A stretch of DNA of 64,000 bases. Origin: Tubulanus polymorphus (lineage: Eukaryota; Nemertea; Palaeonemertea; Tubulaniformes; Tubulanidae). Of this stretch, positions 44,644-59,013 are shown piece by piece. Where the stretch lies: positions 3,212,485 through 3,276,484 of the forward strand of contig NC_134027.1 of assembly GCF_964204645.1 (NCBI RefSeq), read 5' to 3'. A program made the position numbers and the translations under genes. Each line of letters begins with the position of its first letter. Positions within the stretch are counted from its first letter, which is position 1. The notes beneath the pieces were generated by a model. It did no database searches and was not told the DNA's origin. It saw only the letters and a list, made by a program, of their open reading frames with translations.

Positions 44644-47600
44644 AATAGACTGGTTGGCAGGCAATTCAATTCGATTCAATTCAATTGTCGATATATTCGA
44701 ATTGAAAATAACTTTACTGATACTGTTTATCTTGAGTAACATTTTTGCAGTCTATTGAACGTAATTTCTGACCGTATTGAACGTAATTGACTATGGATAA
44801 ACTATCATGGGTTTTAACTTAATTAATAGCATCACAGTAATTACATTAATCATGTATATGGTAAAGAAATTTTGTAAACAGAATGACTACGACTCCGAGA
44901 CATACAAGAACGCGATTACCAAGGGGCATGGAGGATAGCTAATTGGATGCGCCGGAGAAAATCAGCAGTTATTTCTGTGAAAATATCGGAAATGCTCTGC
45001 AGGCATAAGAGATCACAGAAAAGAACGATGATTCAGTTTTGCGAGACATTTTCCATGTAGGTCCAAATGTTTAACTCATTATTTTCTATCATAGAATAAA
45101 ACTATATTCATATAATATCTATTTGAATGACTGTGTCGCATTTGATACGTAGCACATGCTAATAATTGATGTAAATTGTGCGTTTATGTCTGAATGGTAT
45201 AGAAATACATTCGTACGCCTATTTCAGATTACTGAACTATAATCGTTCAAAAGTTAAATTTGAATTTGGAGCAAATTTAATGGAAAATAAATGTTAATTT
45301 CTATTGTTAAAAAAACTACTTTATTAGCGTTGATCAAAAATGACTTAGTCTCTCAGGCACCTCTTAAACACACGGTGGAATCTTGTAGGAAGTTGATAGT
45401 CGCGCCTGTTACAAAAATACTTGGAAATCAGCATCCAGAGTGGTGCAAGCTCAGTTTCCATGGATACAGGAATCCTTACATCTCAGTTGGCAGTTATCTT
45501 CAACCTATTACCACGCTAAACTCGCCTCGTTCCCGTTGACAAAGTGCAATAAGTCCCCATAATCAAACAAGTACATGGTGGAACAAGAGCCATATCTCAG
45601 GGTTCGGCAAACTCAGTCAGTTGTCGATTTTCTTTATTAAATTAGGTAAATTCGATTCTCGATCGATCGAATTGAGAGCGTCGCGTTTTACCCCATATCT
45701 TATCTACATTTATGGGAGAAAAATGTGAAGCGAAGTGAACATCAACAAAATACAAAATGCACGAACCAGACCGGGATATTCTTATGCACTATTATATATC
45801 ATAAATAAGTAAAATGGGTTACATAATGATAACACGAGCAGCTGTGTATTATCTCTGCTATAAAATCCCGCTAATTATATTTCATATGTCCGCGTACATA
45901 CAAAAAATAAACCCAAAAAATCCATATTTTAAAATACAACGGCAACTAATATTGCTACGAATATTTAAGGTGAATCTGTACATGAATCGAAGCACGAAAA
46001 CCACCGCCGAGTAAGATTGAGTTACGCCAATTTCTATGAGCACTTATCTTTGCACATCGTTCCGAGAAGGCTTATTGGCGCAACTCACGCGACACTTCAC
46101 GAAGAAAAATCCGATCCCAAATATTTCGAGTGACAGTTGGAAATCTGTCTTAAATCTTTGTCGAATACGCCACTCGGTGCGTTAATTTTTGCAGGTAAGA
46201 ACAACTTCGGAAAATGAATGAAAATAATTATATCTATTTATGGACTAACTTCAATAAACATGACTTTTATATGATCAGTTGTAAATGAGGCATGCCAATC
46301 GTCATTAATCACGTTTCATGTATGGAACCTATTCACGATAGATTTTTATTACTGTTGAAATTGACTACAATCAAACTACTCGCGAACAGAATCTGTGTAA
46401 CTATGCATCGGTGACGTGATGGACAGAATAAATCCAAGTGAATGAAATTGGATTTTCATTTTTATTTATGGTTTCCTGGGTGTTTTTATAGCCGTTGTTG
46501 AATCGATATCGTATTTCTTCGAGATGAGAATTCCCGGAGGAAAGCTGTTCCGTGACGGCGACACAGGCAACAACATCAAAATGGTGACCTTAATAAATCG
46601 GGTGTAATAAAAATCCAGTAACGCCACAGTGAATAGATTGAAAATTGTGACAGGATTTACGAAGATTTATTAAAAGGATATACATGCGCATAGACTGTTT
46701 TGACGATAGGCTTTAACACACTATGATAATAGGAACGTTGAAAAATAAAGATGAACTACATGATGCTATCTGAGCGGTGAACAAATAACGTCATATATTT
46801 ATTACATGATGATATTGGTCCATTTCTGAATTTTTACTAATCTTCATTTATTGATATTTACTATATATCAATTATCACGTCCATTTCTGTATGTATTCAC
46901 AGTCGCTTTTATCTATACGATTAACATTCCATTGGCATCTATTTCTATATTACAATTTGCTTTATATAAACTCATAAACTTTTCACGGGCAAGAACCGAT
47001 TTTTTTGCCATACGAAACGATTGCACTATAGTCGCTATATACGTATGCAACCCAAGTACTTACTAATATGCAATTGGACCCTCTTACGAATACCAGGTAT
47101 GAATAATGTTATAATGTCATCTCGCTATAACTTTAGAATCAGCAGTTTATTGCATTTACTTTTATTGCCGTCCGTAATTTACCACGCGATGGTTCGATGT
47201 ATCAATAAGTGAATAAATGTTACTGGAGCAATGTCATAATGTGACAACGGTCACATCAGGACAGTTAATACAACGTTTAGGATAAGATCGCTAGAAAATG
47301 ATACTGATTCTATTATTCATCGACCACTGACCATCGAGATTTTATTAAGCTCAATTAGGTTACCCAAATACGTGGACGGACTAAACATTTGTTCATCTAC
47401 GGCCAAAACCAATCCCGTCTGAATTGAATTTGGTGGAAATTGTCACAGATGAATTGCGGCGCGCATAAAAATGCGGTTATCTCACAATTTTCTGAGTGTT
47501 ATGGTACACTTAAGATGGTGTATCAGCGACATTAGTAGGCCTTCTCTGTAACGTTTCGAGTTTCTTGACGCAATGAAACTACTATTCAATACTACTTTAA

Positions 47601-48772
47601 ACGGAATGTCGCTTCATAATGATCCATAGAAAGTGATAACTTTGCAGAGCGATGTCAGGAAATATATTTTTGCATGAATGCATATTCAGATTTAACAACA
47701 GCAGGTGCACTGGAATACGGTTTATATATCTATAGAGAGAAATATAGATATATAATGAAATCACTGATCGATTAATACATGCAATAACAACATATATTCT
47801 AATGTAATCTAATGTAATATGAGCGCCCCCTGAAAGAGATATTACACAGACAATTCAAAATACACAGAAAAACTTAACGAGATATTTCTGTCCAACGCAT
47901 CTTTGTCCAGGCCAGCATGAAATGAATCGACATCGGGACGTGTTTGAACAACTCTACCGTATGTTCACTAGATCGATGGATATACATAGTGTCATGAGAG
48001 AGTCCAAGATAACGCGTATCCTGACGATCAAGCACTTTCAATGGTATCTCACATAAATCTATGCCATGTCTAAGTCGCCCAAAATGAAAAACGATAGCAG
48101 CCGAACATTCATATCGTTTCGTTCATGTATATATTCATATATATGGTTGATCGAGGAGAACATTATAACATGGCAGTCCGTTCTCTATAACTCTATAACA
48201 GATGTTTGCGATATAATAAGCTGGATTTTTACGGGTTTTTTAATATACGAAAGTACGAGCTGATATGTAAAATAATATCTAGAATACGCGTAGACCATAA
48301 AGAGAATGCATGAGCGACGATATGTTAACATTTTCAAATGTTCGGCGAATAATGTTAATCTGTAGTTCGTCTGTAACCTTTTTTTCAGCGCTGAATGAAA
48401 ATCGACGAATGTTTATCGCGCAGAATTCTGGGCAGAACTCGTGGTGTATCGCAAATTAAAGCAAGCACCACCGGGGAATTCACAAATTAATTGAAAGAAC
48501 CAACACGCTCCCGAGACAATACATCACCCGCTCAAGATTAATAAAACTGCATCTGTTTACGAAAAGGTTACAATTTGAACTTCTATAATCATTTTCAAGT
48601 TTTAAGAAAGAACAATCTTATTCTTATTTACAGACGCTACAAAAGAGAAGAATTCTACATTGAAAAAAATAATGAATAATGACAACCGAATCAACACTAA
48701 TGATTTTACGTCTAACACGAATAGGACTTGCATCCATATACATTACTAAGCTGATTAATTGAATTTACTCAC

Positions 48773-48959
48773 TCGTTGTGTCTGTCCCTTTGGCAACAGC
48801 TTCAAGTCTTTCATTCATGCGGAAGGCGTGAGTCTGTCGATGTGGGAATATCTCCATTCCTAACAAGTCTAAAATGGGCCCGGGTACCCGAGAACGGGAC
48901 CATCCACCCATATTCCTGACAACGTTATGGCCAACTTTACCAACCATTGTGGCCACCAT
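48773..48959 (-). CDS. Candidate alternative first exon of the receptor (C)
   Basis: ATG at 48959 opens 62 codons plus one base to a consensus donor (acga then gtgagt), phase 1. The peptide begins MVATMVGKVGHNVVRNMGGW and has codon use richer in G+C than its surroundings. No domain recognised. Joined to the receptor exon it gives a serine at the junction and stays in frame. Confidence 0.4.
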
Positions 48960-50844
48960 TTATAATATCTTATGATACGAAAACCTTCTTGAAAATACGA
49001 CGAATGTAAATATTCGGAACGATGTGTCGAACTCAAAGATTACGCTTAATCATTCTGTAGCACTTACTAATCTAAAATGTCGATTTATGTCACCAGTTAA
49101 CTGTATGAACGCGTAGGTTACAGTGTCGCTTAAAAATCCGACAACTGTGATGTACATTTTCCAGTGATGTGACACTCCATCGTTCGAACACACTAGCGAT
49201 AGAGCGACGTCATGTCTACATCATGTTGCTGCCAATAACAGCGATGGGAAACACTTTCATGTGCGATACCACACGGCCGGTTGCCTTGCTCTGTGTTTTA
49301 CATCCACTTTTAGCCGTCCACTGCGCGAATCAATACGTATTGACTACGGCATCGATTACTCTAAGCTTACATCTGTTATTTGTGTTTAATACCGGCGTGA
49401 ATCCGATGAATCTGATCCAATAAGCCACACCCCATATTTCCGCAGATATCTGTTCATGGGATATGAATCAATTGTAATTTGGCCGAACACCGATCGAGGT
49501 CCGCAATGAGCTCCAAATGTCAATCCATTACGGTAGCGGATGTCAGTCCCTCCTGAAGTCGCTTCACGTTATCAACCGTGATGATGCTCACAAAACAGAC
49601 GGAAACTATTGCGACCTTTTTATCATTCGATCGGAAAATCGTTTGTAAGTGGTGCATATAGAGAGAATCTTACCCCGAAAACTGTGTGTATACTGTGGAC
49701 AAGTGGTAGCAGTGGTGATGAATTACTAGTTGTGGATTATGGGTCTGATGAGATATAACCGACCACTAGCAAATAAACATCATAAATCAGCTTGACAAAT
49801 TAAACTGACGCACTTGCACGCAATAATCTTGTCAATGCGCCTGCGTTGTTAAACCGAGAATTTAATTTCTCTCGACTAATCCCAGCGCGATTTACCGCAA
49901 TGATAAATTTTACCGGTTGGAACTGGGATCTCTCCAATGAGTTGATTCTGTTCCTACAGTATACAGCTATATATGATCTATCAGTTATAAGATTCTTCCT
50001 TATGATGAAGTCAGTTTTTCTGTGCGTGATTAACTCAAATTTGTTCTAGGCCTTTATAGAATTTGAGTGCAGAGAATTCTTTCATATATTCAATGTCATC
50101 TCGTGAAGTTCTTTAATTGGCGGTGCATTTTAAGACATTACGATTCTTTCACGTACGATTATAGAAAATAACTTATGTTTCGTACACGCGATGAGGCTAG
50201 CGTGTAGAGATACGTGTGGTTATTTTCTGAGAACAACCTTTATAGTTTGTTTGGTTGAAAAATGTCTAAACATTTTCATGTTCCATATGATGTCTATTTT
50301 GGTAAACGAGAACAGATCATTTGGGATTTTTCAGGTATCTTATTTCACCGTTATAAGGTAACTCTGCTAAACGTAGCCATGATAGTACCGAATGACACAG
50401 TATCATCACCTGCGCTCAAATGCTACGGAGAAGGATTATTCGACAACCTTACTAATCCCCGGAAAGGAAATCTGTCTGCAGATACAAGTCGGTTTTAAGT
50501 ACTAATCTCCACATCACTTGATATACCGATATACGTAAACGACGAAAGCGACGACACCAAGATTTTAAACAGCGAAAAGACTGGATTCGATGCATCAATT
50601 CGCGGTCTGTAGTTTGATACTTATATCTGTTCGCAATTCAGCAAAAACATTTCAAAAAACTAATAAATTTCCAGTATCCACAACACTTTTTGATAGACCA
50701 AAACGCCACGTTGTTTGAGAATTTCATCACCGATGAAACGTATCTATTCACGATAACATTTAGAAGTGCAAGGATGATACATTCTTATCTATTTCTCTGA
50801 CAAAAATATAAAAAGAGTTCTTATAGCCAATATTGTGAACTTAC

Positions 50845-50875
50845 CATTAAAAGAAGAGTCCATACTTGAAGGCAT
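50845..50875 (-). CDS. Candidate alternative first exon of the receptor (B)
   Basis: A short exon, MPSSMDSSFN plus one base, ending at a full-consensus donor (aatg then gtaagt), phase 1. Too short to judge as coding by itself; supported only by phase and donor. Confidence 0.3.
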
Positions 50876-51295
50876 AAGATTTAACTTAATATGAGAGTCA
50901 TCAGATAATACGAATACTGAAACTGACTGCGCCAGTCGTTTCGACTAATTGTTATTTTGCGAACAACTTTTGTAGTAGAGATGCAACCCCATATTTTAGA
51001 GTCCTAGACGCATTTAATCAAAATGTTCTAATGTCAATTAATAAAGTTGCTTGGTTCCAACTCGATTTTATGAGTTTCATTTATGTGATGAAACAAAGTC
51101 CCACAAAGCCAGGCGGACCTATTAACATACGGTCATTAAATGTGTACTCATTAAAATGGCAATGCAACTGATAGCAGGATATGGCATCGGGGATATTCAA
51201 CAAAATTTTAACTCAATGTAGATTTAGAACATGAAGAATAGAAAGATTTTATTTTTAAGAGAAACGTTAAAATGCTTAACTAAAAAAAGTCTCAC

Positions 51296-51419
51296 CCATA
51301 ATATCACGGTGGACTGTACGGTTCTCCGGGTGAAAATCTATTAATTCCACGTCTCCAAACTTAGAATATCGAAGCTTGTAAAGTCGTTTTACAGTAAGTC
51401 CTGTTAATACACACGCCAT
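51296..51419 (-). CDS. Candidate alternative first exon of the receptor (A)
   Basis: ATG at 51419 opens 41 codons plus one base to a consensus donor (atgg then gtgaga), phase 1. The peptide (MACVLTGLTVKRLYKLRYSK, then a segment with FHPENRTVHRDIM) includes a glycosylation sequon (NRT). Reads in frame into the receptor exon. Confidence 0.4.
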
Positions 51420-51871
51420 GGTATAGTCACAGAAACGAACTGGAACGGTCCTCGATTCTATTTGAGGAGCTCTGCCATTTTCAGTAATTACGCACCATTA
51501 TTAAAGATATGATCGTACAAAGTAGGCCTCCGTCACAAGAGATGCATTTTAATGCAAAATTCTCGACAGACCTGGCAACATAGTGCTAGAAATATTAGTA
51601 TTGTCGTAACTGTTTGTTTTATCGTCTTGTGTGCATCTTAATTGGCTATGTTCTTATTTTACGACTTCTTTATCCGAATTTATATTTTGTATTAGCTTAA
51701 TAGTATCTTAGTATTGTATAGCACCCGTTGATGATTTTTGTTGAAACTCGAAGAATTCCTTGCGAGATTAAGCAATTAAGTCTAACGTATTAGTACAAAT
51801 TGAAAATTATGCTCAGCCGCGTCGGATAACTCGATGAAAAAACCACGATAAAAAAAAACTGTTAACCAATA

Positions 51872-51904
51872 CATTTATTTATTTGTTTATTTATTTATCT
51901 ATTT
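51872..51904. repeat. (TTTA)n microsatellite
   Basis: About eight units of attt with two substitutions. Confidence 0.8.
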
Positions 51905-54900
51905 CCTGAATAATTTTCATCAATGAATACCAGATTTACAAAATGGAAATACATTAACTAATTATCTATCTAATTACTTTTTCATAGTGAAAAGAATGTA
52001 ACGCGTATATTATCATGTATAACATAAATAGATATATTGGATAAGCATAATTCCACTACGGTTAGCAATGACGTCGAGAAGCAGAAAAACTTTTTCCCTC
52101 TGATTGCTGAATGCATCGAACCGCAATGGTCTTATAATCCGAGCGTATAATCGACCAAGATTTAGGCACCGGCGCAACAAATTTGTTTGTTGAAAGCCAT
52201 TTATGTGATCAGACTACAGAGATAGGTATATCGTAACCTTTCCCTGGAAACTGGTTCATTTACTCGCGGGATATGTGTTTCTACGCATGTCATATCGTAT
52301 CACGCAAAAATATGAGGAACTTGTCTTGATCAATCGTTTATTTTGTGGGTAAAAGCCACGCATGTTTTAGGAGCCGCTGTAAAACAAAAAGCATATGTAT
52401 GATTAATCAGAAAGTCTTATCCGACGTAGAAAAAGTCCGCGAGGCGCCCAGTAATACCTAATTACTATGTGCTATGATTGTTTGATCAGGCGCTAATCAA
52501 CAAGTAGTTCCACTGAAAGTTTGTTAAGATGATATTCACATACGGAGAAAGAATGTAGAAATACTATACAGAAAACTGCCATCATAGGATGTAACCATGG
52601 CAACCAGCCGTAATTCCGTATCGTCGCCGATCGTCTTTTTAGCATTTCGTAGCAAACCGATCCGCCATCTAGCGAAACGCGTGGTCATTTCTCTTGACTT
52701 GGGTATTGGGCTGCTAACTTTCGCGCGTTGTAGATCAAATCAGTTTAGAATGCTTCCTGGACAGATTTGGTATAGCCAATTTGAAAGATATTTACAGTAC
52801 TTTTAACAGTTTATTTTTAATTTGTGGAAGATAGAAATGATGTCAATAAGCAGTTGATACATTTTCCCTACAAACAGATGTGACTATGTGTGACAGTAAT
52901 CGTGTAGCGAGGAATGGATGTGTCACAGCAAACCAGTTTTATTTCTAAAGTAAACGACCTTGGACAGTCAATGAATAATGTAGAGCTCTGTATCTGAGCA
53001 CAAACGTGTATGTATATATACCATGAGCTGAAACTCGTGGCGAATTGAGCTCAACATCGGTGGTAAATACAGCCGCTCCATCCAATTTGCAACGTCTCCG
53101 GTAACCATGCTTTATGTGGCGGCGAAATGATATAAGACGAATTATATGCCCTTATTTCCATTCCATTGCGCAACCGAGAACTGGAGATCATTTGCATCTA
53201 TTTTGCCTCTGATGCGACGGAGTTCAGAAAAATCCCGCTGATGATCGTTACTGGACAATTACGTCGTGAAAATCGCGGTAGTTGTCGTAAACGCTCTTTA
53301 AGACGTCGGGTACTAAATATCGACATGAAATCTAAAATATGAGCACTTTTTATTAAAATGCGGTAAATTGTATTCTCTCATGGTTCGCGGCGTGTTCGTA
53401 AGGTTGTCGTAGCTTTTTAACGGTCACCAATGAGGATCCTGAACACCATGAAAACGGAAAAGCAGTACATGTCCGGAATTCCATTCATCCCCCACAGATT
53501 GCTTCGGCCTCATCGTTCAATATAGAAACAGTTGAGAAATGAGGTGTTCTTAACCGATAAAGATCACTAACAGATTATCATCGAAGGCGGTTGACGGCGT
53601 GGAACTGATTACTTGAACGAGCGTTTTGAAACAGTTCTCTCACTCACAAGTGACCGAAACTAGTTCAGACGATGTATCTTTGCTTAACGGTCGATATCGT
53701 TAATGTCATCCATTACCGCATAAACACATGGTTGTTGGATATCAGTCTTATTCGTGCACAACTTATGGAATTTAGCAAAAAATGATAGAAAACCGAATAA
53801 GAAATATGAATAATTTCTTGTACATTATCGATACACGCAAGTGCATTTTCAGCGTATTAAGATACATTACACAGTCATAAAAAAAATCATCAGTCCCCTC
53901 CGTAATCTTTACATTTTGTAGACAACCGTTCGTGATTAGATTATTAATCATATTAGATTTCCAAAACCCTGGGAATCTGAAATCATTTGAACAACTCCTG
54001 TCGTCTTTATATGCCAGCGAGATCCATTAAATAAATTTTTAGAAAAAAAACATGTTGCAACGAAGACCCATAAATAAAGCAAATTGTCTCAGCCTTTAGG
54101 ATACTGCACTATCCATCTAACATGAACATTTAAGATTCTTTGTGTTTTCTTGAATATCTTTTAATAGACGATGGTTACAAGTTATAAACAAGGACGATTG
54201 TCGTAGCGTGGTAAATGCCATTATTGGTCGCATCAAAACAATTCAGAATTTCTCATGATGTTTTAATGACCGGATTGATATTTCTTCAGCCATGAATGTT
54301 CTCCAACTTTTGGAAGCATGAGCTATAATATGATCAGTAGGAGTCTTTAATATGCAGGATGAAAGGATTCATTCCCCGCTTAGGGATGACATCTTACCAC
54401 CTCCAGAATTAATTTATTGGATGGCGTTCAAACAAGGAAGACAAGACTGCTGCTTGAATATCATTAGTTTAGGACTGTTGATTGTAAAGTATAGGGAAAA
54501 TGATGCACTTGGCAGATTTTATCACCAACTTTAGAATCAATCACACAATTGACTGACCATTTCCTGCACATAAAATAGTCATCAAATCGCTGCGTAAACT
54601 GGCCCACGAATAGTTACTAAGATTCTAGTTAGGGTTTATAGAAATAAATAACTTCTCCGGCGATTTTTTTTTATACGAGAAAACTGTCCTTCCTAGTTTT
54701 CATGTGGTATATTACATGTTATACATGGATTTTCCAAACATTTCTAAGTGGAACGACTTAGTATGAAGTATAAGGCGACAATTTGTGATAGCGACCCAAG
54801 AATTAACAGTTAAAAAACTGACAGATTTCACGTATGAAGTTTCATATCCATTTGTATCAACATGCTTAAAATCACTGCATGGCATGCTTACTGGATAATA

Positions 54901-55295
54901 AAAAAAAATATATAGCTACTGTTCTGGGAATATCTGAATAATCTTTAAAGATCTGATATATCGGTTGCAAGCGACCAGGGGATTTAAATTGGATTAGATT
55001 TCAATTCAAATTGAATGAAGCGCAGACTTGAAACGTATGCTTTTAAACACTGTAAAGAGATCGTTTCCGCCAGAATTGAAATTGTCACTCGTGCTTGCTA
55101 AAGAATGTTTTGCCAATTGAATGAAATAAGATGAAAGAGCTAGCTGCGTAGGAATACTTTTTGAATTATATTAGATTCTTCTATTTTGCAAAGGACTGCA
55201 AATATTGATTAGCTTCTAGTCTTCAAGCAAATAGTTATTTCGGAAGAGCATATGCAGTGAATATCTATCGAGCAGAAAGTGTGTTTGTGTAGGGA

Positions 55296-55317
55296 TTTTT
55301 TTTTTGGGGGGGGGGGG
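55296..55317. repeat. T10/G12 homopolymer junction
   Basis: Ten T followed directly by twelve G. Prone to replication slippage and sequencing error; the G tract can form stacked structures. Confidence 0.9.
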
Positions 55318-57854
55318 AGGGTCCACCATTAAACTCTACATTTTCGTGCCATAATGTGTAATAATATATACCACGCACGTTCATCATTTCTATATTGTTT
55401 TCAATTCCTTGGTGGAATAAAGACAATGAGAATAAACATAGGCGTCAAGGGGCATCGACAAGACTAGTGATACTAGTGTAAGGAAGATCTCGATTACCAT
55501 ACGTACTCTTGACAATTGAATCTAAACCCTTCACTGCTCACCCGGTAACATATGTACATAATTATACATAACGCATGAAATTGGAGAGAAACGGAGTTTA
55601 TTCCGCGTGGAAGCTACTAAAGGCGTTTAATACGACTTTTAGCACGCCTAATACGCTCATAATCCAGGATTTAGGACCAACTCGATAAATAGTACCAGCT
55701 CTCGTTACCAGAGGCATATTAAAGGGCCAATTTTCTCACTCGGGAGCAAGGAGTCATTTGACGAGGCGCATCGAGCAAATGTGTCTCGGCGGAATGCCAG
55801 GCGGATAACTGTAATGCGAACCACTATTAGAAAGAACATACAAATAAATATACATCACGATAAAACAACAGAGAAATCTATTTTCTCGAGTGCTCTTGAT
55901 CACGAAAAAACGTGCGGTTTGCTATCATCGCGTTACTGGACATTATAACAAATTATCTTCCGAGAGCTTGAGTCTGTTTGACATGTATACGGCCATTTAC
56001 GAAGAATAATGAACTTCGGGCGTTCGCGAGACAGTATGTTACTTTTAGTAGATGAATGGCGAAATAATATTCACTCATGGATGGATACAGTTTATACGTT
56101 CATGATCCACCAAAAAGCAAAGTTTATGATGAGAGCATTTAGTACGAACACGCAAAAATTTGTATGTATGCGAACAACGACGCCTCAAGTATAGTCATTT
56201 ACATCGCTATAAGTGTCCTCACCGTTAATGAATCCTGAATAGCAGTCTCATCACCACTGCATAATTTGCACAAATATTCTTAGATTAATTCATAATGAAC
56301 AAAACGCAAGAGACCGATGAGTGTTTTGACGAAAATTGCTTCGTGATGTTCGTCGAACATATTCCGTTATAATTAAGTCATACTTGAAACGCTTTAGAAA
56401 GACAGAAAACGAATGAATCTCTGAATCATATGTCTTGTGGTGTTGTGGAGGAAATTGTCGATAACGGAAACATACATAAACCGTGACATCAGGACTGAAT
56501 ATGTGGGCCGAGATGGAAAGTTAACTCTTGAACTCCTTGTTATTTGTGTAAAAGCAAAAAAAGACTCGCTGTCAGATTTTCTGTATGATTACTTGATTTT
56601 GAAATATTCTTACTTCTCGCTATATGTAATATTCTTAACGCTCAAATTTCTTGTTTTAACTATAGGATATAGAAGATTTTGGACTTGCTTAAACAGTAAC
56701 AGTTTAATCCAGAACGCTCATCTTATTGGAATAATGAGGTCATCATGTATAGATTTTCTGTTTATATGCCAATAGTAGTTCCTGTATTTCCTTTGAATGG
56801 TTTTTTGATGTTATCACAGGTTAAAACGGCGAACGAACAAGCAGATGATCGCTTATCGATCGCCAGGTGATTATGTAAATTGTTTTCATTGCATTTCCAC
56901 ATGAAAAATCCCAACGCTGTGCATAAAATAATTTTGTCTCGTGTAAAATAGAAAATTTGAAATTTCCATTTCAGAGATCGTATCCGACTAAGGGTAGGAC
57001 AATCTAGACTGTGTCTAATGCATACAGAAGTCTCGAACTCTAAAACGAAAGTCCAAACTGAAATAAATTACATAGAAATGTCTCAATTTGTAGATAAAGC
57101 TATGACTATACAAACAACCCATTTTTAATATGAAACCATACGATCTAATAAGTGGTGCCTCGACATGATTATATCACCCGATTTATTTCATTCCGTCGTG
57201 TATAGGAGAATTAACGCTAATAACTGCGGTCATCTTTTTTCATTAGTGCAGTAACAGCGGGGAAGAATTAAAATTGTTACATACAGCAAAATTCTGCCAT
57301 TTAAAGTTATTTTGAAAATGTTCGAAAGAGTTTAGAACGTCCAGTCTTGCTATCAATATAAACAAGAACGCAGAAACCGTAGAAATGAAACGATATAAAC
57401 AGTTGAAACGACTGAAAACGATATAAAAGTGGTTGTTTATACTGTGTTGTGTGTTGAACTTTGCATACGAAATAGATAGAAAATAGAAATAGATTGATTG
57501 TACAATGAAAAATTGATCAAAAATCTAAAGCGAATATACGGGTACAAATAGTTTTATGCTGCGTTGTGAAAGACGACACGGCGGTCGATGTGGATAAGAT
57601 ACAGATTTTATTCTGAGTATATATGCGTTGAACGCAAATTTCTATGATTCAATAAATAGCTTGTTTGGTCAAACTAGTTGGTGTACTCGGGGCTAGCTTT
57701 AACAATATAAAGATACATCAGTGCTATACTAGCAGTGACGATAATTCGTCCGTAACTGGGTTTTCATCATTCCAGGAAACAACGACGAAAGAATTTCTCG
57801 AAATAGCCTAGTTTTGAATCGATAGATTTTCTTTCTATACACTGACCACCATCC

Positions 57855-57915
57855 TGGGATTCGAACCTGAAACGTGAGATTCTGCCACGTTCTCACGACT
57901 CCGTTCGAATTCCTG
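57855..57915. repeat. Second inverted T-loop-like repeat
   Basis: Arms gggattcgaacctgaaacgt and its imperfect complement ending gttcgaattcc flank a 12-base loop with GCCACG. It shares GGGATTCGAACCTGA and GATT-TGCCACG with the locus at 30671-30783, so the two are related. Not a foldable tRNA. Confidence 0.5.
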
Positions 57916-58958
57916 CAAGGATATGCGGAGATGTGAACCAAACGTAACTTGCTTATACGGATAGGTCAGTGATGGTGAATTTCATCGCGTGGTTTACATA
58001 CGTCAGCGAGGCAACTCCACCCAAGCTCTCGTGGACTAAACCTGATAGGAATAATAGGACATAAGGCAAATCCTATGCATTATGTATAACGGGCTAATCT
58101 TACTGCGATAAACAAATAAAAATAGACGATCGTCTCCAATGACGCGATATATACTGAAGATTAATCTAAGAGACCAACTCACCGATAAATGTAAAGCTTG
58201 GAGCCGGTTTTAGCTTTAACAAGGGGACTCGTTAAGCGCTATTCCGTAGGATTTTCTAATTACAATTGACAAGTCGCGAGCGAGTTGGCAATTTCTTATT
58301 GGCGAAGACAAATAAAAACGGCAGAAGATTTAAATGTCTATCTAATGCTGGCAAATGCAAGAATTATTGCACGATGACACGGAATTAGAAACAGTTTTCA
58401 CGGCTTAGCGCGAATGCAGTTATGTGTCCTATATTTTTAGATTTGTATTGGTTAATGTTCGCAGTCAATTGACGACTTGGTTAGAAACGCATGCAGTTTT
58501 TTGTCGAATCTCCTCTACATATGTCACAGAAAACAATTAAAGCACGGAATATACCACGAATGCACGACACAAGGACAACGTTACGACATTGATTGTGTCT
58601 GTGTAATAAAATCCGTGAGGTCTAATTGAATCAGAAATGTTGCATTAACCTTGTCTTTTGTTGAATTACGGGGAACAGTTTTCGTTCCGTTCGCTCTTAG
58701 TCAAATAATAGCCGAGAATGGATTAGAAGAAGGAGGTCTGATTGGAGTAAATGAGGGTTAGCTGGCCGTCTGATCTGGCCACAAATCAGCTCGTAAACAA
58801 ATAGGTTTCTTTCCTCTGGAGAAATTATTTTCAGCGCGATTTTCCGCAACAACGTGATAGAAATGGGATACGGTAGTGTATAACAAGGTATGAATAAAAC
58901 CATTTGGACCAAGGTGACACAATAGCAGAATCACGTATTGCTTCTAACCAACACACAC

Positions 58959-59013
58959 CTCCAACTAGTTTATAGATAAACGATTTGCACCATCTTAGTA
59001 ATGATGTATTCAT
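58959..59013 (-). CDS. Weak candidate alternative first exon of the receptor (E)
   Basis: ATG at 59013, 18 codons plus one base to a weaker donor (ggag then gtgtgt), phase 1. The peptide begins MNTSLLRWCK and has a sequon (NTS). Listed because it fits the phase pattern of exons A-D; could be chance. Confidence 0.2.

Noticed and set aside
50262-50498. Plus-strand 78-codon frame with a possible phase-1 donor
   Set aside because: Donor gtatct is weak, no partner exon on the plus strand and no recognisable domain.
55375-55396. Further tiny ATG-to-donor phase-1 frames (near 55.4, 55.5 and 59.4 kb)
   Set aside because: Frames of 3-5 codons with weak donors; too short to separate from chance.
57855-57915. 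tRNA gene on the minus strand
   Set aside because: GGTTCGAATCC is present, but the T-stem, D-arm and acceptor stem do not pair.
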